The position numbers and the translations under genes are program-made. The notes under the pieces are model-generated. The model did no database searches, was not told where the DNA came from, and saw only the letters and a list, made by a program, of their open reading frames with translations. 51,914 nt of DNA from an uncultured Bacteroidales bacterium (GTDB taxonomy: Bacteria > Bacteroidota > Bacteroidia > Bacteroidales > FEN-979), in the NCBI GenBank assembly GCA_903845055.1, contig CAIMWF010000061.1, positions 1-51,914 on the forward strand. Reading direction: 5' to 3'. Positions 9,221 to 16,526 of the stretch are shown here, one piece after another. The stretch's first letter is position 1. Every line of letters begins with the position of its first letter.

Positions 9221-9309
9221 TAATCCTGTTGGAACCTTTACCACGATCTGCCATGTCTGACATAAGGCTGCGTTTCAGCCTGTCCGGAACCAGCGAACCT
9301 CAGATTGCA

Positions 9310-10026
9310 TTATTTATCCTTTACACAACGCACGGAGAATCCCATCCATTGTGGGTGGGTATTGCGGAACACATCATCCAGGCTATAGATCATGTTCCGG
9401 TACCAGGCGAAAGACTCGCCGTATCCGCTGCTGCTCCACCAGAACCCGCTCCGGCCGGCTATAAAGAAACGGCCCCGGCTGCAACGCTCTCCGCCCGGGC
9501 GGGCGGAAAAGCCCAGCTGATCGGTGCTGCTGCCGCCGGCGCTCCAACCTGAAACCGCCTTCAGCCGTATCCCGGCATCCTGTCCCCGCCCCCCCTGCTT
9601 ATCCCAGGCAGGGTCGCCCGGGCCAAACCGTGAATCGGTGGTGCCCTCGAGATTTTTCCACTCCTGGTCTGTGGGTACCCGCCAGCCATCAGGACAAAGC
9701 CTGCCCGTGTTTACCGCGTGCCAGTTATAGAGCGCCCCGTAGGTTTTCGCGTTGCCTTCATCATTCCGGTACCAGCAGTAAGCTCCGCTGGTTAAGGCTG
9801 TCCATGCTGCGCTGTCGGTAACATTGGGAATTTTTGTACTGTTGCTGTAGGTGGTGGTTCTCAGGTTTTCTGTTGTCCACCAATAGTTACCGATGACCAC
9901 CGTTTGGTAAACATTTCCGTCAAGGTCGGCGACTGTTCCGCATTCCCGTGTTTGTGCATGGAGGGATGACCTCCCGGTGAAATCCATGGCAATGATTAAC
10001 AACGTTTTCAGCAGGTTCATTTTCAT
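9310..10026 (-). CDS. FISUMP-domain exported protein
   Basis: About 238 residues. The start at 10026 is fixed by an unusually good ribosome-binding site for this window (GGAGG six bases before the ATG). A signal peptide (MKMNLLKTLLIIAM... to LHAQ) is followed by one complete FISUMP (Fibrobacter succinogenes major paralogous) domain. Visible family marks are DLDGNVYQTVVIGNYWWTTE, then YGALYNWHAV, LCPDGWRVPTDQEW, LKAVSGW, GFSARPGGER, FWWSSSGYG and the terminal GFSVRCVKD. This fold is a C-type-lectin-like surface domain of unknown ligand, widespread in Bacteroidota. Unlike the broken paralogue at 44282-45613, it has no N-terminal T9SS-type module. Its 5' region borders the IS element. Confidence 0.85.
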   Translation of the reverse strand: MKMNLLKTLLIIAMDFTGRSSLHAQTRECGTVADLDGNVYQTVVIGNYWWTTENLRTTTYSNSTKIPNVTDSAAWTALTSGAYCWYRNDEGNAKTYGALYNWHAVNTGRLCPDGWRVPTDQEWKNLEGTTDSRFGPGDPAWDKQGGRGQDAGIRLKAVSGWSAGGSSTDQLGFSARPGGERCSRGRFFIAGRSGFWWSSSGYGESFAWYRNMIYSLDDVFRNTHPQWMGFSVRCVKDK

Positions 10027-10183
10027 GTTTCCTCCGGGAGATAAAATTAAACAAACCACGGTCCGGAACCAAACCGATCCGTTGAATTGCCAAAAATATC
10101 CGTCATCCGCCCGTCAAAACAGCCAAATGATACTGCCCGGGTTTAACCCTTTCCCCAGGGGGCACCCTGATATTCAATGATTA

Positions 10184-10199
10184 ATGTGAATCAAGGGTT
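10184..10199 (+). repeat. left terminal inverted repeat of the IS
   Basis: ATGTGAATCAAGGGTT, exact reverse complement of 11221-11236. Confidence 0.92.
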
Positions 10200-11099
10200 A
10201 AAAACCAAATAAATAAAAGCGGCAGCCAATTTGCCGAAAACATGAACAAGGAGGCCTTGGGCTGATCGCACTTTATTCGCTCTTTGAAAATCTGTTTTTT
10301 CAATCAACCAATTGAACCATCCTTCAATCGGTTGCCGAACTTTTGAAACTGCCTTTGAAAACAAATCATTAGCTGCTCTATCATGCTGTTTCTCCCATTC
10401 TGATTGACCTTTCACAGCTTTGACAGGAGTCATCATTACAGCATGCTGGGTAGCAAAAAGACGTTCAAAGAAATCATAGTCATGATAAATCTTATCGCCG
10501 AAAAATGTTCTGTTCTCAAGATGACTCCAGGCATTCCTGAATACATTCAAATCATTTTCAGAGGCTGCTGTAATTAACAATTGTTCGGGAAAGGGAAGTT
10601 GTTTTTCGCGACGGAATGCCAACGCATGAAGCTTCAATCCGTAATAGTATAAGGATTTCGTGGAACAATATCCTTTATCTGTGAGTTCTGTCGCAACTTT
10701 ACCCGTTCGTTTGCCAGAGCATGTTATAACTGGTAAAGAATCTAACAAACTCTCCTGTGTTGAGCAATCTAAGGGTTGGTGGGTTTGAAGCAGTGAAGCC
10801 ATCAAAAGGCGAAAAGCCTCCGAAAGCCTATTGATACGGTTGTTAAAAGCCGCATAGGATGGGAGTTTTGGAAACCAGGAACGCAAATATTGATCAGCAA
10901 AATTGTAGATCTGCTTGATCCTGGTACGTTGTTCCTGGCTAATGCAAAATAGATATACGGTCATTATTTCCTGATCTGAAAACGCTGGACAACTGTTGTT
11001 ACTAAATCGTTCACAAGAAAATTTAAGTTCTTTTTCATATGCATCTGATACATAGAAGAAAATTTCAACTAATTTGGTACTCTTAACCTTAGAGATCAT
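10191..11099 (-). CDS. IS982-family DDE transposase
   Basis: 302 residues, full length for the family, with an N-terminal helical region and a DDE catalytic core. D120 sits in the IS982 hallmark DSLPVITC, D202 in FFGDKIYHDYDF and E259 in RQPIEGWFNWLIEKT, followed by the conserved R-x-A-N-K-VRSAQGLLVHVFGKLAAA end. No frameshift or internal stop is present, so it is probably active. It lies entirely within the inverted repeats. The protein catalyses cut-and-paste or copy-type transposition of the element through two-metal chemistry, which is family knowledge. Confidence 0.9.
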   Translation of the reverse strand: MISKVKSTKLVEIFFYVSDAYEKELKFSCERFSNNSCPAFSDQEIMTVYLFCISQEQRTRIKQIYNFADQYLRSWFPKLPSYAAFNNRINRLSEAFRLLMASLLQTHQPLDCSTQESLLDSLPVITCSGKRTGKVATELTDKGYCSTKSLYYYGLKLHALAFRREKQLPFPEQLLITAASENDLNVFRNAWSHLENRTFFGDKIYHDYDFFERLFATQHAVMMTPVKAVKGQSEWEKQHDRAANDLFSKAVSKVRQPIEGWFNWLIEKTDFQRANKVRSAQGLLVHVFGKLAAAFIYLVFNP

Positions 11100-11220
11100 A
11101 TCTTATGATGATTGGTGGTACAAAAATCTAAGATACTGATTTCTAGGGTTTTATTATATAACTATTTTCATATTTTGCTAACAATCAATTGTTTATAACT
11201 GTCACATTTAAAAGGGTTTC

Positions 11221-11236
11221 AACCCTTGATTCACAT
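11221..11236 (-). repeat. right terminal inverted repeat of the IS
   Basis: Exact complement of the 16-bp left end; adjoins the GATTA duplication at 11237-11241. Confidence 0.92.
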
Positions 11237-11238
11237 GA

Positions 11239-11463
11239 TTAGTGTTTGGTGCAGGACCAGTCCTGCCCCGCAGTTGCTCCCGATTTTTTCAGCTGGCTGA
11301 TGTAGGCATCCACACTGACAGGATCGCCGCAGTAATCTGCCGGTTTATACCCGCTTTTCTGTTCGATGCAGGTAGCACAAACACTTCCGGTGGTTCCGTT
11401 ACTTGATTTTTTACATGCAAATAACGAGAGTGTCAAAAGCGATAAAATAAACAGTTGTTTCAT
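11239..11463 (-). CDS. small cysteine-containing lipoprotein
   Basis: 74 residues with a lipoprotein signal (MKQLFILSLLTLSLFAC, lipobox LSLFAC with the acylated Cys at 17), then a KKSSNG linker and a short mature part containing four further Cys residues (VCATC, DYCGD, WSCTK). The even number of mature Cys could form two disulfides. No known family recognised. The TAA stop coincides with the IS target duplication, so the last codons are exactly as before insertion. Probably anchored in the periplasm-facing or surface membrane leaflet. Confidence 0.7.
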   Translation of the reverse strand: MKQLFILSLLTLSLFACKKSSNGTTGSVCATCIEQKSGYKPADYCGDPVSVDAYISQLKKSGATAGQDWSCTKH

Positions 11464-11589
11464 GAGGTTGGAATTTTAGCGAATAAAAGTATAACAATAC
11501 CACCAATTCACAATAAAAATATTTATGGATATCACTGAACACTGAAGCTCTCCGGACCATCGATCATTGAATTCTGGCTTGCGGGCGTA

Positions 11590-11624
11590 CTTCAAAAATT
11601 GTTGATCGGGTGATCGATTGTTCA
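11590..11624 (-). repeat. dispersed intergenic repeat, copy C (short, inverted)
   Basis: On the minus strand this reads TTGAACAATCGA...GATCAAC-AATTTTTGAAGT, matching the core of copies A and B with a different 5-base centre. It sits between the small lipoprotein and the PatB-like aminotransferase genes. Confidence 0.5.
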
Positions 11625-11630
11625 ATATCT

Positions 11631-12800
11631 TTAACCCCCGGAAAGCATTCTTCCAAGTTGCCCAAGGGCGATCATGAGGGTTGACCGCGGGCATGCGATG
11701 TTCATGCGCATGAAGCCCTCTCCGCCCGGACCGAATTCTGTGCCCGGGTTGAAGCCCAGTCCTGCTTCATGGATCAGTTTACTGCGCAGTGCCTTGTCAT
11801 CGAGACCGTAGGCCCTGAAATCAAGCCAGATCATATAGGTCCCTTCCGGCCGGAACATATGAAGGGCAGTGATGTTTTCCCTGATGAATGTTTCGGTAAA
11901 TGAAATGTTCTCATACAGGTAATCGATAAGTTGCAGCCTCCAGGGTTCTCCCTGCTCGTAAGCGGCGGTGGATGCAACGCTGCCAAAGAGGTTCCCCATG
12001 CCCAGGTGCATTTTTTCGATCATTTGTGAAAAGGTCGCCCGCAGGGCGGGGTTCGTTATGATCACGGAGGAGCTGGAAAGCCCGGCCAGGTTGAATGTTT
12101 TGCTTGGCGCATGGGCCGTGAGGGTTATTCCGGACGCTTCCGGCGACAAATTGGCGAAAACCTGGTGCCTGAACCCCGGTATGACCAGGTCGGCGTGAAT
12201 CTCATCGGAAAAGACCATTACATGGTTTTCCAGGCAGATCTGTGCGATCCTTTCAAGTTCCCCCCTGCTCCAGCAGCGTCCGACGGGGTTGTGCGGATTA
12301 CACAGGATCAGCATTTTTGCATCTTTCGCCTGTTCTTCAAGCAGGGCGAAGTCGACCAGGTAGGTTATCTCCTCCCGGATCAGTTGGTTGTTCACCACGA
12401 TCCTGCCGTGATCGGACACTGCGCGGGTGATCGGGGGATAAACCGGGGGCTGGACGATGATCTTGTCGCCTGGCTTCGTGAAGGCCATCACAGCAAAACT
12501 GAGTGCGGGAACCACCCCCGGGCTGAAGACGATCTCTTCCCTGCGGATGGTCCAGTTGTGATGCGACTGCATCCAAGCCACGACAGGCTGGTAATAATCC
12601 TTTTCCCTGAAGGTGTAGCCATACACCGGATGTTTTGCACGCCGGATGACCGCATCACGAATGAATGCAGGCGTTTCGAAGTCCATGTCGGCAACCCACA
12701 TCGGGATTACATCGCTCTTGTCAAAAACGGCCTGCCGCAGGTCATATTTCACACTGGAGGTATGGGTTCGGTCGATTAAGCTGTCAAAATTATATTTCAT
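11631..12800 (-). CDS. PatB/MalY-type PLP-dependent aminotransferase / C-S lyase
   Basis: 389 residues, fold-type I PLP enzyme. The PatB/MalY subfamily is indicated by the N-terminal V-IPMWVADMDFETP. PLP ligands are readable: NPHNPVGR (N170), D199 in MVFSDEIHADL, and the Schiff-base Lys K234 in HAPSKTFNLAGL; a C-terminal Arg binds substrate carboxylate in FMRMNIACPR. Characterised relatives cleave cystathionine, cystine or related C-S bonds, releasing thiol, ammonia and pyruvate. The protein is cytosolic. It lies outside the biosynthetic operon by several genes and I do not assign it to that pathway. Confidence 0.87.
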   Translation of the reverse strand: MKYNFDSLIDRTHTSSVKYDLRQAVFDKSDVIPMWVADMDFETPAFIRDAVIRRAKHPVYGYTFREKDYYQPVVAWMQSHHNWTIRREEIVFSPGVVPALSFAVMAFTKPGDKIIVQPPVYPPITRAVSDHGRIVVNNQLIREEITYLVDFALLEEQAKDAKMLILCNPHNPVGRCWSRGELERIAQICLENHVMVFSDEIHADLVIPGFRHQVFANLSPEASGITLTAHAPSKTFNLAGLSSSSVIITNPALRATFSQMIEKMHLGMGNLFGSVASTAAYEQGEPWRLQLIDYLYENISFTETFIRENITALHMFRPEGTYMIWLDFRAYGLDDKALRSKLIHEAGLGFNPGTEFGPGGEGFMRMNIACPRSTLMIALGQLGRMLSGG

Positions 12801-12962
12801 CTCTTCTATTCAAAATAGGATTTCGTTGCACGGGAATGATGTCCGGCAACCGGCGGATCCATGGGTGAAAAATGGCGACCGCCGGCAGCACTGTCCGGGC
12901 AAAATAACGGATCATCCGGATACTTTCCGGACCCAGGCTGCAAGTTAATGATTTTGGAACTT

Positions 12963-13745
12963 CTAATTCCAACCGGGAACCTGGGGCATCGTCACCGGTA
13001 CCCAGGGAGTGTCGTACTGGAATCTCCAGGTTTCGGTTCCGCCCTCATCGTAAACGATAACGAGGCAATGCAGCATTCCGTTTGGAGTTGTCTCGGTGGC
13101 AACCAGGTGCAGGAAACGGTGGTAGGGGACGGTATTCCCACCGCTGTTTTCAAAGAGACCCCAGTACCAGTCATAGGTCCCTGCAAAGGTCGAGGGATTC
13201 CAGTCGGTGAAAACCATGCACCATTCCCAATGGGAGATCTGGTTATAGCCCGAATTTTTCACATCCCAGATGCTGGAACCATTGTACATGGTTTTCCCGT
13301 TTTTGGTCTCCTTAATGTAACTGGTGGTGGTTTTGCTGTCATAGCTTCCATCCGCGCCGCTGTATGAGGTCTCCATGATATACAAGATCGTATCGCCGAG
13401 GTGCAGACGCTCCGAGTAATTATACAGCCCGCCGGTGATGGAACGGGTGTACCATCCGCCGGCGTCGGGTCCGCTCCATTCGTAACCTGCGGTGGAAGAA
13501 ACTGATTTAAGATGCGAGGTGTCGCCCGTCGGGAAAAAGAAAACATGTCCCGAATCGGCGGCAACCATGATGGAGGAGGTCATAAAACGCTGCATCTGGG
13601 CGGAGACAATCGTGCCCCCTGCCGCCGCTGAATTCAGGGTCTGGCTACTCACAGCCGGTTGGGTCTGCGCATCCTTTTTTTTGCAGGAGAAAAGGATCAA
13701 AATAATAAGAGGAAAACAAATGATGCAAAAATGTCTGATTTTCAT
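12963..13745 (-). CDS. lipoprotein of unknown function
   Basis: 260 residues with a lipoprotein signal (MKIRHFCIICFPLIILILFSC, acylated Cys at 21, then KKKDAQ). The mature part is rich in Tyr, Trp, Ser and Thr with alternating-hydrophobic stretches, consistent with a beta-rich fold; motifs such as GYEWSGPDAGGWYTRSITGG and WEWCMVFTDWNPSTFAGTYD are distinctive, but I recognise no family. It has its own strong promoter (13773-13803), with a leader of about 20 nt. Probably monocistronic. Confidence 0.72.
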   Translation of the reverse strand: MKIRHFCIICFPLIILILFSCKKKDAQTQPAVSSQTLNSAAAGGTIVSAQMQRFMTSSIMVAADSGHVFFFPTGDTSHLKSVSSTAGYEWSGPDAGGWYTRSITGGLYNYSERLHLGDTILYIMETSYSGADGSYDSKTTTSYIKETKNGKTMYNGSSIWDVKNSGYNQISHWEWCMVFTDWNPSTFAGTYDWYWGLFENSGGNTVPYHRFLHLVATETTPNGMLHCLVIVYDEGGTETWRFQYDTPWVPVTMPQVPGWN

Positions 13746-13772
13746 AATACCGGGGTTTTAGATCTGCTGTTA

Positions 13773-13803
13773 CAAAAATAACAAAAGAATTTGTCCAAGT
13801 CAA
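13773..13803 (-). promoter_or_regulatory. promoter TTG-N20-TATTTTTG for the lipoprotein gene
   Basis: On the minus strand a TTG (13803-13801) is followed after exactly 20 nt by TATTTTTG (13780-13773), matching the Bacteroidota -33/-7 pattern. The predicted transcript start is near 13766, about 20 nt before the ATG at 13745. Confidence 0.65.
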
Positions 13804-13847
13804 GACCCTAACCCTGTTTTTTGATTTTCAGAAGAAGCGAAGCTGCC

Positions 13848-13971
13848 ACGGATTCCATAGGTAACCCCCCGGGGGGGATGTGTGAATGTTACAACTTATA
13901 CCCATAGTTGTGTAACAATTCCGTAAGCAGGGAGTTGCACCTTTGCAGCATCAGTTAACGGATTCCATAGG
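13848..13971 (+). repeat. regulatory-looking region with direct and inverted repeats upstream of the His/Pro-rich gene
   Basis: A 14-bp direct repeat ACGGATTCCATAGG occurs at 13848-13861 and 13958-13971. Between the copies are a C-run/G-run palindrome (CCCCCCGGGGGG, 13865-13876) and an imperfect inverted repeat GTTACAACTTA / TAGTTGTGTAAC (13888-13898, 13905-13916). No protein frame crosses it. It may hold a regulator site for the gene at 14000. Confidence 0.4.
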
Positions 13972-13999
13972 ACAGCTTTTTATAAGAAAGAAAAAGATC

Positions 14000-14278
14000 A
14001 TGAAAAAGACCCTCACCTTCACCCTGGCATTATTATTTGCCTGCGCTTCCTTGTCTGCACAAAAGCCGCATCATGAAAAGAATGAACACCGGGAGAGACA
14101 GAAAGAGAATAAAAGTCATCGCTATCATCACGATAACCGCAATACGAGGACCGTCTTCATAAGTCCCGCTGCACCAAGGCCGCCGGTGGTTGTCATCGGG
14201 TTCCCGGCGCCGCCACGACCGCCCTCATGGAATATGCAGTTACCATTTCCCCCGCCCCCGCCACGACCTCCAAGATAG
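14000..14278 (+). CDS. small secreted His/Arg- and Pro-rich protein
   Basis: 92 residues from the ATG at 14000, which opens a clear signal peptide (MKKTLTFTLALLFACASLSAQ); the upstream in-frame Met at 13943 would bury it. The mature part has a strongly basic, His-rich stretch (KPHHEKNEHRERQKENKSH, HRYHHDNRN) and then a Pro-rich tail with short repeats of the form F-P-A-P-P-R-P-P and PPPPPRPPR. There is no recognised domain; low complexity suggests an unstructured periplasmic or surface protein, with the His cluster a possible metal-binding segment. The Cys at 15 is within the signal, so a lipoprotein is possible but less likely. Confidence 0.6.
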   Translation: MKKTLTFTLALLFACASLSAQKPHHEKNEHRERQKENKSHRYHHDNRNTRTVFISPAAPRPPVVVIGFPAPPRPPSWNMQLPFPPPPPRPPR

Positions 14279-14348
14279 AGGCAGGCAGGAAATATCGCTG
14301 AATATTGAAGGCGATTTTCATTCATAAACGACACCTGCTGATACCATG

Positions 14349-15068
14349 TCAGGCAATCATGGGAACCTCCATCAGCAATACTTCTGCATCCTGTGAATTT
14401 GCCATAATGGAAACCTGGTCGGTGTTCCACACTCCGAAACCGTCTCTTTCATCCAGCACGGTGTCGTCGATGGTCACACGGCCATTTAGGATGAATGCAT
14501 AGACCCCGTTGCCGCCTTTTTTAAATTTGTAATCCGCACCAGCCCCTTTGTCAAACCGGCCAAGGTGGAACCAGGCATTCTGGTAGATCCAGACCCCTTC
14601 ATCCTCCTGGTTCGGCGAAAGCACCTGCTGAAATTTATTGTGCCGGTCGGCGATTTCCAGGGTTAACTGGTCATAACGGGGAGTAACACCCTCCCTGTTG
14701 GTAAAGACCCATATCTGGAGGAATTTAACCTGCCGGTCGCTGTTTTTGTTGTATTCGCTGTGGGTGATCCCCGTCCCGGCACTCATGATCTGTATGTCGC
14801 CATGTTTGATGACCGAAACATTGCCCATGCTGTCCTTGTGTTCGAGATCCCCCTCCAGTGGTATGGAAATGATCTCCATGTTGTCGTGCGGATGTGTCCC
14901 GAATCCTTTCCCGGCTTCGACGGTATCGTCGTTCAGCACCCGCAATGCACCGAAATGCATGCGCCGGGGATTGTAATAGTTTGCAAAACTGAAGGTGTGC
15001 CTGCTGTGCAGCCAGCCGTGGTTTGCATCGCCACGCGAATCTGCTTTATGGAGAATGGAATTTTTCAT
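14349..15068 (-). CDS. pirin-family protein
   Basis: 239 residues starting at the ATG at 15068 (MKNSILHKADSRG). The N-terminal cupin carries the pirin metal-site pattern: GFGTHPHDNMEIISIPLEG gives two His and later Glu, and HSEYN gives another His with the following Glu. HTFSFANYYNPRRMHFGALRVLND is the typical entry motif. The C-terminal bicupin half lacks metal ligands, as usual. Bacterial relatives include quercetinase-like YhaK proteins; function varies and is often unknown. It has its own -7 box and follows the biosynthetic operon by 188 bp in the same direction, so co-transcription by read-through is possible but not needed. Confidence 0.87.
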   Translation of the reverse strand: MKNSILHKADSRGDANHGWLHSRHTFSFANYYNPRRMHFGALRVLNDDTVEAGKGFGTHPHDNMEIISIPLEGDLEHKDSMGNVSVIKHGDIQIMSAGTGITHSEYNKNSDRQVKFLQIWVFTNREGVTPRYDQLTLEIADRHNKFQQVLSPNQEDEGVWIYQNAWFHLGRFDKGAGADYKFKKGGNGVYAFILNGRVTIDDTVLDERDGFGVWNTDQVSIMANSQDAEVLLMEVPMIA

Positions 15069-15149
15069 GGTTTTTGAAAGGTTACCCGGGTTGTGAACAG
15101 ATCCCGGTATATCTGCGATCATACTTTAATTGAACGTTTCCCGATGCTG

Positions 15150-15157
15150 CAAAGATA
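15150..15157 (-). promoter_or_regulatory. -7 element TATCTTTG for the pirin gene
   Basis: The minus strand reads TATCTTTG, matching TAnnTTTG. The predicted leader to 15068 is about 75 nt. The gap 15069-15256 otherwise shows no clear terminator for the preceding operon. Confidence 0.45.
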
Positions 15158-15256
15158 CGGCAGCCATAAGGATGGGAAAATGGTGAAACAGCGGTTTCGA
15201 TGGTAGAAATCAACGCTGCTGACGGGCTTCCTCCCTGCTTTGCCTTCCGCCAGGCA

Positions 15257-16489
15257 TCAATACAGGTACCCGGAACCGCAGGAGTTTTCAATTTCGCCCC
15301 GTTTCCTGATCAGACCGACCCTGCCGCCGGCATCCAAAGAAACTTCGGCAGGATGGGTGAACCCGCAAAAATTATAGGGGGAAAGGGAGGCAGTATAGGC
15401 GCCAACATTACGGATCATGACTAGGTCGCCGGTTTCAACATCCGCAAATTCCGTTTCGTTTTGGATGATATCCAGCGGGGTGCATGATGCCCCGGTGAGA
15501 ATGGCAGGAGAATATTGCCGGTACTCCTTTACGGTGTGGATGCACAGTTTTCGCGCAGGATCGAACAACTTTATCCCGAGATGGTTGATTCCCGTATCGA
15601 GCAGGATGTATTTTTTGCCTTTGGAATATTTAACGTCGAGCACAGAGCTAACCAGGGTAGCGGAGGTTGTGGTAAGGTACCTGCCGCTTTCAAAGAATTT
15701 GTACCGGACCGTCCCCAGGAATTCTCTCTTCATTTCGAACAGGCCGGCAAGCCCCGATTTCAGCTCTTCCATGTCAAGTTCACGGGGATCAGCCTGGTCG
15801 GACACCCCGAACCCGCCCCCGAAATCAAGGAAATCAAGATGGTCGAACTCATCTTTGTGTTTTTCCGCGAATTCAGCCAGGTACCTGGTATTCTGAATGA
15901 TATTCCGCGCATCAAAATACTGTGACCCGGTGAACATGAAAAGACCGTTTATGCTGGCAAATTTTCGGTATTTCCTTATCAGGGGAATGACTTCATTTTC
16001 GTCAACGCCAAACTGGGATGAAAGACCTCCCATTTTCAGCATGGAGTCACCATTTGTAAAACCGGGGTTGATCCTGACGGAGATGTTAACCCGGTGACCG
16101 GAAGACTGTATGATGTTTTGCAAATCCCGTTCCGATTCAACGTTGAACGACAGGATACGGTTCGATATGGCCAGCGCAATCGCCTCTTTGCTTTTGATGG
16201 GGCCTCCCAGCGCCATGTTCCCGGGATCGATCCCCGATTTGAGCACATGCTGCAGTTCACCGGCCGATGCAACTTCAAAACCAAGGCCCGCCCGGTTAAA
16301 ATGCTTCAGGACAAAGGGGTTGGGATTGGCCTTGACCGAATACAACAGGCGTGAGCCGGATGGCAGTGTATTTTGCAGCGTTGCCAGCCGTTTGTTCAGT
16401 TCATCACCAGAATATATGACCAGCGGTGTTGCATATTTTTTAACCAGTTCAGCAAGGTCGTTCACCGGTGCCGTGTATGGATGGTTCAT
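15257..16489 (-). CDS. PLP-dependent fold-type III decarboxylase of the biosynthetic operon
   Basis: 410 residues, alanine-racemase-like barrel plus beta domain. K53 in YSVKANPNP forms the PLP Schiff base; GGGFGV (224-229) and E267-S-G-R-Y bind phosphate; C336 in ASCTPLD and the GAYTASLSPYNF loop complete the dimeric active site. The usual His that stacks on PLP in lysine/ornithine/diaminopimelate decarboxylases (HxGS) is Phe here (FMFTGSQ), as in the diverged branch that includes exosortase-associated and natural-product enzymes such as BtrK. BtrK decarboxylates an aminoacyl group on a carrier protein, so a carrier-bound or released acidic residue is a reasonable candidate substrate. Last gene of the operon, 37 bp after the methyltransferase. 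Substrate is inference. Confidence 0.8.
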   Translation of the reverse strand: MNHPYTAPVNDLAELVKKYATPLVIYSGDELNKRLATLQNTLPSGSRLLYSVKANPNPFVLKHFNRAGLGFEVASAGELQHVLKSGIDPGNMALGGPIKSKEAIALAISNRILSFNVESERDLQNIIQSSGHRVNISVRINPGFTNGDSMLKMGGLSSQFGVDENEVIPLIRKYRKFASINGLFMFTGSQYFDARNIIQNTRYLAEFAEKHKDEFDHLDFLDFGGGFGVSDQADPRELDMEELKSGLAGLFEMKREFLGTVRYKFFESGRYLTTTSATLVSSVLDVKYSKGKKYILLDTGINHLGIKLFDPARKLCIHTVKEYRQYSPAILTGASCTPLDIIQNETEFADVETGDLVMIRNVGAYTASLSPYNFCGFTHPAEVSLDAGGRVGLIRKRGEIENSCGSGYLY

Positions 16490-16526
16490 ATCCGTTTATT
16501 TTGCAGGGGAAGCATGGAAATGTTCG

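Larger units (their letters stand above)
10184..11236. mobile_element. complete IS982-family insertion sequence
   Basis: A 1053-bp element with perfect 16-bp terminal inverted repeats (ATGTGAATCAAGGGTT at 10184-10199 and its complement at 11221-11236); extending inward gives 21 matches in 23. It is flanked by the direct repeat GATTA at 10179-10183 and 11237-11241, a plausible 5-bp target duplication. It carries one intact transposase gene on the minus strand whose stop codon lies inside the left inverted repeat. The element is visibly richer in A+T than its neighbours, and its intact ends, intact gene and clean duplication suggest a recent insertion. The right duplication includes the stop codon of the small lipoprotein gene, so insertion was immediately downstream of that gene and left it intact. 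Confidence 0.9.

Noticed and set aside
9229-9552. Plus-strand frame just after the truncated PKD gene
   Set aside because: Mostly antisense to the FISUMP gene; Ala/Pro-rich translation without T9SS or other features. It does not look like the missing C-terminus.
11476-11694. Small minus-strand frame between the lipoprotein and PatB-like genes
   Set aside because: Overlaps the end of the aminotransferase in another frame and runs through the repeat copy C; no start signal or domain.
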